Shown piece by piece: positions 41,465 through 48,394 of a stretch of DNA of 64,000 nucleotides. A program made the translations under genes and the position numbers. This stretch comes from CAZHRC01 sp964533865 (GTDB lineage: Bacteria > Bacillota > Clostridia > Tissierellales > Peptoniphilaceae), in the NCBI GenBank assembly GCA_964533865.1, contig CAZHRC010000001.1, forward strand, positions 287,677 through 351,676, written 5' to 3'. Position 1 is the stretch's first letter, and every line of letters begins with the position of its first letter. The notes under the pieces were generated by a model, which saw only the letters and a program-made list of their open reading frames with translations, did not search any database and was not told the DNA's origin.

Positions 41465-42300
41465 TTAGACAATTTTTTTAAGGTACGTCTTTCTAAACTC
41501 TACTGGTGTTAGATAACCTAATGACGAATGGATTCTATGGTTATTGTACCAATTAACGTAATCATTTAAGTGTAGTTCTAAGTCTTCCATTTTTTGAAAC
41601 GATTTCTGATAAATGAATTCTGTTTTGAATACTTTGAACACGGCTTCCGCCACTGCATTATCATAGGAACAGCCTTTTTTACTCAAGGATCTTTTAATGT
41701 TAAATGCTTCAACAAAGCTATCGATCACGTTGTTTTAAATTCATTGCCCCGATCAGTATGGAAGATTTCAATGTTTTGAAGTGGATGGTTTATCTTGGAG
41801 AAGGCCTTAAATACAAGATTTGAATCCTTGTATTTTCCAGCGCAATGCCCAATGATTTCTCTGTTAAACAAGTCGATGATTAGACATACATAGTGCCATT
41901 TGCTACCAACTCGAACATAGGTTAAATCACTGACTACGACTTCTAAATGGTTTCTTTCTGAAAATTGCTGTTTTACTTCATTGTCGATGTGTTCTTCGTT
42001 CGTTTTTGCTCTATGAACCTTATATTTTAATTGAGTATAAACGGAGACTAAGCCGAGTTCTTTCATAATTCGCCCAATTCTTCTAGATACCATCATTTCT
42101 TTCTTTTCTAGCACATTTTTTATTCTGCGTGTTCCATACGTTTTCCTACTATCACTATGAAGATTTGGCGAATTTGATCTCTTAGGTTTTCTTCGTTTTC
42201 TTGTTCTTTGGCTTGATAGTAATAGCTACTTCTTGAGATTTTTAGGACGATGCACATTGCTGATACGGAGTATTTATCACGGTTTTCTCTGATGACTTTT
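41465..42300 (-). pseudogene. IS3-family transposase OrfB with two frameshifts
   Basis: Three pieces in order make an rve-type DDE transposase: VKVIRENRDKYSVSAMCIVL from about 42300, then 41725-42114 (VVSDLTYV with the first Asp, FHTDRGNEF with the second) and 41465-41728 (KGCSYDNAVAEAVFK with the Glu, then NNHRIHSSLGYLTP). Frameshifts near 42125 and at 41725 break the frame, each explained by one missing base. The enzyme is not made. Confidence 0.9.
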
Positions 42301-42583
42301 ACTTTCGTCCTATCATCAGCGCTGCTTGCTTTAAAATGTCATTTTCCATTTTAAGTTTCGTATTTTCTTTACGCAGATGAATCAGTTCCTTTTCAACTTC
42401 TGTACGATTATCTTTTTCTTTGAATGAACCGGTAGAATCGCTTTGTTTAATCCAACGATCAAAAGCTGAAGGGGTTAGATCATATTCTCTAAGGATATCG
42501 GCTCTGGGTTTTCCACTTTTTAGCAGGGACACCATCTGTGCTTTAAATTCATTTGTAAATTTTCTTCTTGTTCGTTTAGACAT
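42299..42583 (-). CDS. IS3-family transposase OrfA
   Basis: The 94-residue protein has the HTH_Tnp_1 region (RRKFTNEFKAQMVSLLKSG, about 5-23, and YDLTPSAFDRW) and a leucine-zipper-like coiled coil (KELIHLRKENTKLKMEN, about 65-81). AAAGGAGTCCAAG precedes the ATG. In an active IS it would be joined to OrfB by -1 frameshifting; here OrfB is broken. Confidence 0.92.
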   Translation of the reverse strand: MSKRTRRKFTNEFKAQMVSLLKSGKPRADILREYDLTPSAFDRWIKQSDSTGSFKEKDNRTEVEKELIHLRKENTKLKMENDILKQAALMIGRK

Positions 42584-42634
42584 CTTGGACTCCTTTTTGT
42601 TTTATTGTAATGTCCCTTAATTTTTTTGTCTAGT

Positions 42635-42655
42635 TTATTGTAACCTATCCAGACT
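42635..42655 (-). repeat. 21-bp IS-end sequence, right inverted copy
   Basis: Reverse complement of 40077-40097 without mismatch, located at the outer end of the IS upstream of orfA. Confidence 0.85.
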
Positions 42656-42676
42656 TCCCGTTTATTGGGCATAAAA

Positions 42677-42747
42677 AAAAGAGGCACCCAGAGTTGAACT
42701 GGGACCTCGCAAATGCGCGTTCTCCACCTTAAACTACTACCTTTTTT
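42677..42747 (-). ncRNA. tRNA-like element, copy A
   Basis: On the minus strand the sequence can form an acceptor-like stem (AAAAAAGGTA with TGCCTCTTTT), a D-arm (GTTT/GAAC around AAGGTGGA), a minimal CGC-ATTT-GCG hairpin in place of the anticodon arm, and a perfect T-arm (CCCAG-TTCAACT-CTGGG). It ends in T8, so it may be its own terminator. It overlaps the last codons of the upstream fusion gene. The anticodon arm is too short for a working tRNA. Confidence 0.55.
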
Positions 42748-42955
42748 CCCTATTATCCCACGTTTTCAATACCCGGTCAACCATCTTTTGCTCTTTGCTC
42801 GTTAGCGTGCGCGTGCCTTTTTCATCGTGAAAATATCCGATGTGGGTGTGTGGTATGGTTGGTGTCCCGCCGAGCCTCCCAGCAGCTCTTGCCTCTTCCG
42901 ATGTCTGGTTATGAGGCTTCAAATTTTTTAATGCGTTTGGATGTGCCACAATCAT
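42737..42955 (-). pseudogene. Fusion gene from a deletion inside a tandem duplication
   Basis: The N-terminal half equals the start of the gene at 43481-43888 (AHPNALKNLKPHNQTSEEAR and so on), and after GRLGG it switches to the C-terminal end of the MGGRG protein (IPHTHIGYFHDEKGTRTL). The corresponding C-terminal end also exists, frameshifted, at 43095-43220. The hybrid is open and has the repeated AAAGGAGG site, but it joins halves of two unrelated proteins and is probably non-functional. Confidence 0.75.
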
Positions 42956-42973
42956 CAGCCTCCTTTCAGGCAT

Positions 42974-43001
42974 AAAAAAAGCACCCTATCTTAGCAGGTG
43001 C
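42974..43001 (-). terminator. Hairpin-RBS module, copy 1
   Basis: GCACC and GGGTGC pair around a ten-base loop, followed by seven T, ATGCC and the AAAGGAGG of the fusion gene. Confidence 0.8.
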
Positions 43002-43018
43002 TTAACATCAATCCTAAA

Positions 43019-43089
43019 AAAAGAGGCGCCCAGATTCGAACTGGAACCTCGCAAATGCGCGTTCTCCACCTTAAACTACTACCTCTTTT
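43019..43089 (-). ncRNA. tRNA-like element, copy B
   Basis: Same layout as copy A and better paired: acceptor AAAAGAGGT/GCCTCTTTT, D-arm GTTT/GAAC, mini-hairpin CGC-ATTT-GCG, T-arm TCCAG-TTCGAAT-CTGGG with a consensus T-loop. Seven T close it. It lies directly downstream of the frameshifted MGGRG gene, as copy A lies at the end of the fusion gene. Confidence 0.6.
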
Positions 43090-43094
43090 CCCTA

Positions 43095-43477
43095 TTATCC
43101 CACGTTTTTCAATACCCGGTCAACCATCTTTTGCTCCTTATCGCTTAATGCGCGTGTGCCTTTTTCATCGTGGAAATACCCCATGTGCGTGTGTGGTATG
43201 GTTGGTGTCCCGTCGATCTTGTAAGCATTCCCGATACATCAATCTGCTTAAATCTCAAATTGTTTTTGTCGTAATAAGTGATATACTTCACCTCGTCCCT
43301 CTCACTTGTTGTTGCGTAAACTCTCCCTTTCGTCATCGTTTCCAGCGGCGCTTTAGTGGCTGAAGAGTCATTATATTTTATAAACTTAATGTTTCCACTT
43401 TCGTATACCGATCTAAATTCAGTACCATACTTCTTCCCGTCAACACTAATGCCGGAACTCGCCCCTCGTCCTCCCAA
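43095..43477 (-). pseudogene. Phage MGGRGASSG-type protein, frameshifted
   Basis: The frame starts MGGRGASSGISVDGKKYG and runs through YESGNIKFIKYNDSSATKAP and MTKGRVYATT to about 43230. A frameshift there moves the conserved C-terminus (TPTIPHTHMGYFHDEKGTR, DKEQKMVDRVLK) into another frame ending at 43095. Proteins with this start and a His-rich PHTHxGYxHxE end are common beside phage head genes of Bacillota; their function is not known to me. Confidence 0.7.
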
Positions 43478-43480
43478 ATC

Positions 43481-43888
43481 TTAATCTTCCTGTAACTGTT
43501 CAAGGATATCCTCCAACGGTCCTGACCGTACACGTTGGTCGATTTTGATCTCCGGTGTGGGTTGTTCACCTAGCATTTCGGTAATGTATTTTAAGGCGCT
43601 TAAATCCCCATTTAACGCCTGAGAGACCTGAGATAACAGCATTGCCTCTTTAACCGTGATATTTTTTCCCTTCAAATCCGCTAACAGCCGGATCTTGTCA
43701 ATATCCGTCATCGGCCCTTTCTTGACCGACATGTCAAGCATCGCGTCTAAAACGTCTTGAAACTTCTTGCGGTTTCGACGCGTTACTCCACTCGCGATCC
43801 CGCCAAGCCTCCCAGCAGCTCTTGCCTCTTCCGATGTCTGGTTAAGAGGCTTCAAATTTTTTAATGAGTTTGGATGTGCCACAATCAT
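43481..43888 (-). CDS. Phage KGG-type small protein (terminase-proximal), unknown
   Basis: The protein of about 135 residues starts AHPNSLKNLKPLNQTSEEA and has RLGGIASGVTRRNRKKFQDVL, then a helical region and an acidic end (LEDILEQLQED). It resembles short basic phage proteins encoded next to terminase genes; the role is not established. The longest frame starts at 43906, but AAAGGAGG lies within its first codons, so the ATG at 43888 or the GTG at 43882 is the start. It is the only intact gene of its neighbourhood. Confidence 0.6.
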   Translation of the reverse strand: MIVAHPNSLKNLKPLNQTSEEARAAGRLGGIASGVTRRNRKKFQDVLDAMLDMSVKKGPMTDIDKIRLLADLKGKNITVKEAMLLSQVSQALNGDLSALKYITEMLGEQPTPEIKIDQRVRSGPLEDILEQLQED

Positions 43889-43906
43889 CAGCCTCCTTTC
43901 AGGCAT

Positions 43907-43934
43907 AAAAAAAGCACCCTATCTTAGCAGGTGC
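43907..43934 (-). terminator. Hairpin-RBS module, copy 2
   Basis: Same stem as at 42974-43001 with the loop sequence conserved, seven T, then ATGCC and AAAGGAGG of the KGG-type gene. Confidence 0.8.
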
Positions 43935-43945
43935 ATAGTTCATCT

Positions 43946-44607
43946 TTAAAAATGATAGTCCACCTCGGATATATCATCCTCAATTTCTAATATGGTTTTT
44001 CCGTCAAATAATTTCGCTTCGAGAAAATCAGTCGCCCGATCAAAAAACGCAATATCCTTATCGTCCTCACCTTCATTGTAACTGAATAAGACCCAATACC
44101 CCGTAAATTCATATGACACGCCTCTCCAAACGAAATCAACGGCTTGAAAATAGATGTCGGTAACTGCCGTTCTCATATCCATTATCGCTTTCATCTCATT
44201 CATCTGACGCGCCCCCCCTATTTTCTCTATAGTCGTCCCGAAACGCTTAATTTCGTTAGGTGTTAGCCGCCTCACATTCGCCATCCTCATCCCTTTCCAG
44301 TGGTGGATATGAGTGTCTCCTTTACGAATTCGGTCAACGATTTGCTTATTTGAATCTCGCACATCATGCTTATGCTGCCAATTTATTTCTCGCAACAATC
44401 TGCGATCTTCTCCGTAAATACCGATACTCTTGTAATGGTCCCCAGACTTCAATATATAGATCGTTCCAGGTGTATTTGACATTTGGGGTAATGCGGCAGG
44501 CTATCGATCTATTCTCGAGATCACCTTTATGCCATCTGTCATCTCGACGGACTCATATTCCTATACAGCGAATCCGCCGTTTTGCAGATATGCCCCTCGT
44601 CCACCCA
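43946..44607 (-). pseudogene. Second MGGRG-type phage protein, with two stops and a gene fusion
   Basis: From ATG 44607 (overlapping the upstream stop as TAATG) the frame reads MGGRGA, then two in-frame TAG stops (codons 16 and 36), then SNTPGTIYILKS and a His-rich segment (THIHHWKG) to RRLTPNEIKRF. At a run of seven G (44212-44218, minus strand) the frame continues into what looks like a separate small protein ending AFFDRATDFLEAKLFDGKTI and acidic residues. A frameshift at the G run may have joined two genes. The 178-codon part from 44482 is open. Confidence 0.65.
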
Positions 44608-45528
44608 TTACTTACCCCGTTTCATCCGCTCGGTAACAGCGTTCTCAAAGTAAATTACCTCAACATCTCCGTAATCATACTCTAGCTTTCCCCCATACAC
44701 GATCAAGCGTATCGGTTCAAGCCGTTCGATCATCGCATCCATACCGTTTCGCCAAATCTCGAAAGCCGCTTCCTCGCGTTTCACCCCGATAGTCGACACT
44801 GATAGTGTGCCGTGCAAGGGCAACCCATCGAAGCAAAACTCAAACGTGTCCGCCTCTGCCCACGACACCGTAGGAATCACCACCAAACCCGCTCTCTGGC
44901 ACATCTGACCAATTAAGCGCGATCGATAGATATTCCACACCTTCATCGCTATCGGCATATCCATATAGAGCGAAAAATCCGGCGATAGCACACAATCAAA
45001 AGGCATTAGCTTCTCAATATAAAATTCCGGTCGTTGCCAGATTCGCTCAAACTGGTAGTCGTCCAAGTAAAAATGAATCCCTGCCTCGTGATTAGGTGTA
45101 TTCAGCATATAATTAAAGCCCATCAAGTCCGTTGGTACATGGTCGACTGCCTCAATAGTGGGCATCTGGTAAAACCCTTCGACATCCAACTCATCGACAT
45201 ACTGTAAATTGTATTGCTTGCCTGTATTCGCACGGGCATTTTCTTTTTCGACCTCCAGCTCCTCGTCGTCGTGGGGCTCTTCAAAATCAAACTCTAATCC
45301 AAAATCATCCATGCTAAAATCGAGATCCACCAACTCGCCAAGCTCAAGCTCCAATAGATCTTCGTCCCATACCGCTTTTTCTGCCACCTTGTTGTCCGCT
45401 AACCTAAAAGCTTTTATTTACTCATTTGAGAGGTCATTTGCTACCAGGCAAGGCACAGTGTCTAAACCCAATTTTAACGCCGCCTTGTGCCTGGTATGTC
45501 CAGCAACAATGACATTATTGGCATCCAC
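44608..45528 (-). pseudogene. Phage ParB-like/DUF4417 protein, truncated and with a nonsense codon
   Basis: The remaining ParB/Srx-like part (NNVIVAGHTRHKAALKLGL, VPCLVANDLSNE) is followed by an in-frame TAA (45418-45420) where relatives have EEQIKAFRL; IKAFRLADNKVAEKAVWDE follows. The open 259-codon part then has an acidic linker and the DUF4417 domain (about 100-250, with NHEAGIHFYLDD and SWAEADTFEFCFDGLP). CAA to TAA would explain the stop. The N-terminal ParB part begins abruptly at a junction with the RinA-like fragment. Confidence 0.75.
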
Positions 45529-45815
45529 CACTTATACGATTCACTTCGATAGTCGATAATGTGTTGGTAGTACGCTTGAAGCTCCATCCGGCTAATGACG
45601 ATGTGCTCTACCGGGCTTCCCGTGCTCGTCGATACCACAACATCCTTCGAATAATCGATACCGCTAACCCCCGTATCGATATCCGCATTTAACTCCTTCA
45701 AACGCTCCTTTGCGTCGATGATCGCTAGCTTGTGTATCTTAAATTCGGCTAATTCTCGGCATAACCGCTTGTAATAGTGGGATTTAATCCTCATCGGTTC
45801 GGTATTTATGGCCAT
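45474..45815 (-). pseudogene. RinA/ArpU-like phage late regulator fragment
   Basis: AGAGGGGGGAG precedes ATG 45815. The readable part has KIHKLAIIDAKERLKELNAD, a GISYD-like motif (VSGIDYSKDVVVST) and PVEHIVISRMELQAYY. These match the N-terminal half of phage RinA-type transcriptional activators; the C-terminal helix-turn-helix is missing because the frame runs at about 45536 into the out-of-frame ParB segment. Recognition is by pattern only. Confidence 0.5.
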
Positions 45816-45909
45816 CCATTTTCTCCCCCCTCTGCTTGCACCCAATCCACCATCCCTCCTTTTGCAAAGGCAGCTACCTCCTAATAGAAAATCAAACGAT
45901 AGTCGACCT

Positions 45910-46275
45910 TCATCCTCCAAAAACCAGCCTCACCAAATCAGGCAACAAGCCAAAACCAACCCGTAAAACATCCTTCACTTTTTCCATGTTCACATTGTCC
46001 GTCAAATATCTCACCCCGACACTTGAGATCCTAAGCTCATTAAGTGAGAAGAGCGCAATCACATTTCCACCCCAAGCTTTAGTAAATCCGACACGTTCAA
46101 TAAGCCCCTCCTCATTTATCATGTAGCGAATATCCATGAAATAATCTTCCTGGATAGCACCATAAGAGATCGCTGCTTTAAAGACGTCCTCATCAAAAAC
46201 AATCTTCCTTTTTCGACAAGCGTAAAGATAAGTTAAAATCTTAAACACAATCACATCATAATCATCTTTTGCCAT
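45910..46275 (-). CDS. YjcQ-family phage protein
   Basis: The 121-residue protein starts AKDDYDVIVFKILTYLYACR and carries MINEEGLIERV, KAWGG and ISSVGVRYLTDN, the marks of the YjcQ family: small winged-helix-like proteins of prophages in Bacillota, function unknown. AAAAGGAGGATGTT lies before ATG 46275; an earlier in-frame start lies inside the upstream hairpin. It is intact and carries the shared hairpin-RBS module. Confidence 0.82.
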   Translation of the reverse strand: MAKDDYDVIVFKILTYLYACRKRKIVFDEDVFKAAISYGAIQEDYFMDIRYMINEEGLIERVGFTKAWGGNVIALFSLNELRISSVGVRYLTDNVNMEKVKDVLRVGFGLLPDLVRLVFGG

Positions 46276-46295
46276 AACATCCTCCTTTTCTGCAT

Positions 46296-46331
46296 CAAAA
46301 AAGCACACCCAACCTCTGTTAGTGTGCTTTT
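46296..46331 (-). terminator. Hairpin-RBS module, copy 3
   Basis: AAAAGCACAC and GTGTGCTTTT pair around a TAACAGAGGTTGG loop, then T6, GATGCAG and the AAAAGGAGG of the YjcQ gene. Confidence 0.8.
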
Positions 46332-46493
46332 AGTCTTTAATTTGATTCCTGCTCCGTAGGATTCTTCTTCTCTTGGCCTCAGCTAAAAATTCCTCGGAAC
46401 GTTTTTTTGGTCAAGCGTTTGAAGATTCTTTTCTTGACTCCTCATCCGATCTAGAAAATTTCTCTCACTTTCAGACAATTTGTTCTGACTCAT
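46330..46493 (-). pseudogene. Small charged protein downstream of the toxin remnant, frameshifted
   Basis: GAGGTGATAAATC precedes ATG 46493. The 36-codon frame (SQNKLSESERNFLDRMRSQ, then LQTLDQK) shifts at a run of seven A (46402-46408, minus strand), after which SEEFLAEAKRRRILRSRNQ continues in another frame. Restoring one base would give about 54 residues. It overlaps the toxin end by 23 bp, a position that fits an immunity or partner protein, but no family is recognised. Confidence 0.45.
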
Positions 46494-47332
46494 GATTTAT
46501 CACCTCATAAATATAATCTTCATCATTTTTCATAATCAGATTTAATACTGTATCTGCTTGTAAAATGAACTCTCGTTGCTTAGGATAATTACTTAAGTGC
46601 TCAACATAAGCTCCACTGGCACCTCTTGGAACAATAATAGATACATTAGGAGAGCTGCCTAAAGCCCCTTTTTGCGTCGCCGAAGTACTTAAAAACTTCT
46701 TATTTACTCCATCCAGCCTCTCGGGATGGTAGTCCCTTCTGTAAACAATTATATCATGTCCTAAGTTATTTTCTCTATCCCCTCATATATTTGGTTGTAT
46801 TTTGAAAATAACAACTCGGATTCTTTTTCATCCACCGGAATATACTCACCACCAACAACCTTGTTGATCTTTTCATACAATTTCATCCCATCAGGATCAA
46901 TCCCATTGTCAGTATATTTCAAAATAGCCTTCTTCTCTTCCTCCGTCAAGGACTCAATCCACCGTTCCGAGTCTTTTCTCAGCACTTCCACAACCTTTTC
47001 CTGTGGGATCGGATCATATCCAAGTTCCTTGGCCTTTGCATATGCGATAGTTTAAGTCGATTGGCCTGCGCATGATCCTCGCTTGCCGCTACTTTCCTTG
47101 TTTCTATTTTACCCTCTTTCTCAGGGTCCACCCATTTTTTCGTATGCACATCCCGCCGCTTCCCATCCCCAGGATCGTACTCCACCGTGCACCGGCAGTA
47201 TCTGTTCCTGCGGTATACGTCCTTTGGCACATCCGGGTAATCATACGTTCCAACGACCGCCTTGCACCAATCGCAACAATTCCCCTTCTCTTTTCGAATG
47301 ATTTTAGGCCGTAATCTTGGCAAATGGCTCAC
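46471..47332 (-). pseudogene. MuF-type phage protein with ADP-ribosyltransferase toxin domain, frameshifted
   Basis: Part 1 (47332 to about 47050) has GNCCDWCKAVVGTYDYP and YRRNRYCRCTVEYDPGDGKR, typical of phage minor capsid/MuF C-terminal regions. After a frameshift near 47050, part 2 (to 46761) has WIESLTEEEKKAILKYT and YEKINKVVGGEY. After a second frameshift near 46775, part 3 has HDIIVYRRDY, KKFLSTSAT, VSIIVPRGASGAYVEHLS and YPKQREFIL. These are the ADPrib_exo_Tox (VIP2-like) motifs: Arg, STS and Q-x-E. The order is correct, so one ancestral gene was broken twice. Such toxins modify host or competitor proteins with NAD. Confidence 0.8.
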
Positions 47333-47380
47333 TCCTACTCTGCTATAAAAAGGCTCGCGCCGTTTTCACAACCGTGCTTT

Positions 47381-47674
47381 CTATATTGGTAACTTTATTG
47401 GATAATCCATAATCTCCTCCAACTTGAAATTGATCCCCGTTTGGATCACCCTGCGGTACTTCGACATCGTTTCTTTCACATAATGATATACGAGCTTTGC
47501 ATTGACTATGGATTCATCTACAGTCACCACACCGTATTTCGCCTCCACTTCACCACCATCTTCAAACCATTCTGTTTGCCCACGGCTTGCGGATAGTTGT
47601 ATTCCAAAGCTTCGAGGAGGATATAACTTTCCCTTCCTTGCTCTTTCGATGGTGGCAATGTCAGATAGCTTCAA
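47381..47674 (-). CDS. HsdS-like half specificity subunit, partner of the adjacent methyltransferase
   Basis: The 97-residue product begins with the target-recognition-domain motif LSDIATIERARKGKLYP and has IQLSASRGQTEWFEDGGEVEAKYG and INFKLEEIMDYPI. This is the half-subunit form found beside phage N6-adenine methylases, which would direct the enzyme to its DNA site. It starts with TTG at 47674, overlapping the methylase stop by 14 bp, the usual M-S coupling. It looks intact although its partner is not. Confidence 0.65.
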   Translation of the reverse strand: MKLSDIATIERARKGKLYPPRSFGIQLSASRGQTEWFEDGGEVEAKYGVVTVDESIVNAKLVYHYVKETMSKYRRVIQTGINFKLEEIMDYPIKLPI

Positions 47675-48103
47675 TGTTTGAATACTTTCCGTCTTTAATG
47701 AGCCGATACTTTTGTTTAAAAGCCTGAGTTATCGTATCACCATGATTGACTATCCCTTCGATTCCACGCATCGCTAAATTGTGAAGCAGATAGGCGATAG
47801 CGTTGTCCGCATATTCCGTAGCCATCACAATCACATTAGCACCTTCACTTTTACATTGCCACCACTTAGCAATCAGCAACGAACCCGTGCCCGCCGCACC
47901 ATCACAGATCGTTATCGGTCTATCTCCGATAGCACTTTCCGTCAACCTCGCCAACAACTCAGCAACTTCTTTAGGGGTATAATCTTGCATATTAGACTTT
48001 CTTTCGGCACTGTATTCTTCAAAGTATCTTCCGATAAATCCTCCGTACGTTCCCATTTTAGAGGATATGGCGGGTTCATTATGATACAATTGACTTTATT
48101 CAC
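47661..48103 (-). pseudogene. N6-adenine DNA methyltransferase, shortened and frameshifted
   Basis: From GTG 48103 (AAGAGGT upstream) the frame reads NKVNCIIMNPPYPLKWE, an NPPY catalytic motif. A frameshift then leads into the 48089 frame with GRYFEEYSAERKSNMQDYTP, the SAM motif ICDGAAGTGSLLIAKWW, EYADNAIAYLLHNLAMRG and HGDTITQAFKQKY. The last part matches phage HsdM-like methylases, which are several hundred residues long; most of the N-terminal part is missing. A deletion has probably joined the start of one gene to the middle of another. Confidence 0.65.
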
Positions 48104-48125
48104 CAACTTGACCTCTTTTCTGCAT

Positions 48126-48166
48126 CAAAAAAGCACCTCGTAGCATTAGAGCTACTTAGTGCTTTA
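48126..48166 (-). terminator. Hairpin-RBS module, copy 4
   Basis: AAAGCAC/GTGCTTT with an inner GTAGC/GCTAC pair, then T6, GATGCAG and AAAAGAGGT of the methyltransferase remnant. Confidence 0.82.
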
Positions 48167-48394
48167 GTATTTTAGTCCTATCGGGGTCTCTTTAAGTCTA
48201 TCCTTATCTATCACTACTCTAGACATATGAAAAGCATGTAAACAGGAATTACACCAAATATCTCCATACCCCATGTCCGACAACTCATTTACAAGGGTAT
48301 ACCCGTAATCCGTATCATCGCTCCCACAATATGGACAAGTACCAACCTCTTTAAGACTGGCAATATTCTCTAAATTACTCATCCATTTTTGCAT
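48164..48394 (-). CDS. Small zinc-ribbon protein, unknown
   Basis: The 76-residue protein has two CxxC pairs (CPYCGSDDTDYGY and WCNSCLHAFH), a likely zinc ribbon, with no recognised family. It overlaps the preceding gene by 20 bp, so it is translated with it, and it ends in the hairpin of copy 4. In phage head-gene clusters such a gene beside a MuF toxin could be an immunity or accessory protein; this is inference from position. Confidence 0.6.
   Translation of the reverse strand: MQKWMSNLENIASLKEVGTCPYCGSDDTDYGYTLVNELSDMGYGDIWCNSCLHAFHMSRVVIDKDRLKETPIGLKY

Larger units (their letters stand above)
41451..42655 (-). mobile_element. IS3-family (IS150-like) insertion sequence, inactive
   Basis: The element carries orfA (42299-42583) and a frameshifted orfB. 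Both ends contain CTAGACAA/TTAGACAA followed by an A/T run and TTAAGG reading inward, which defines related but imperfect inverted ends. Exact tips are uncertain by a few bases. It interrupts the HicB gene on the left. Confidence 0.8.

Noticed and set aside
42677..43089. Genuine tRNA genes
   Set aside because: Between D-arm and T-arm only about 15 nt remain, too few for an anticodon arm plus variable loop, so they were called tRNA-like only.
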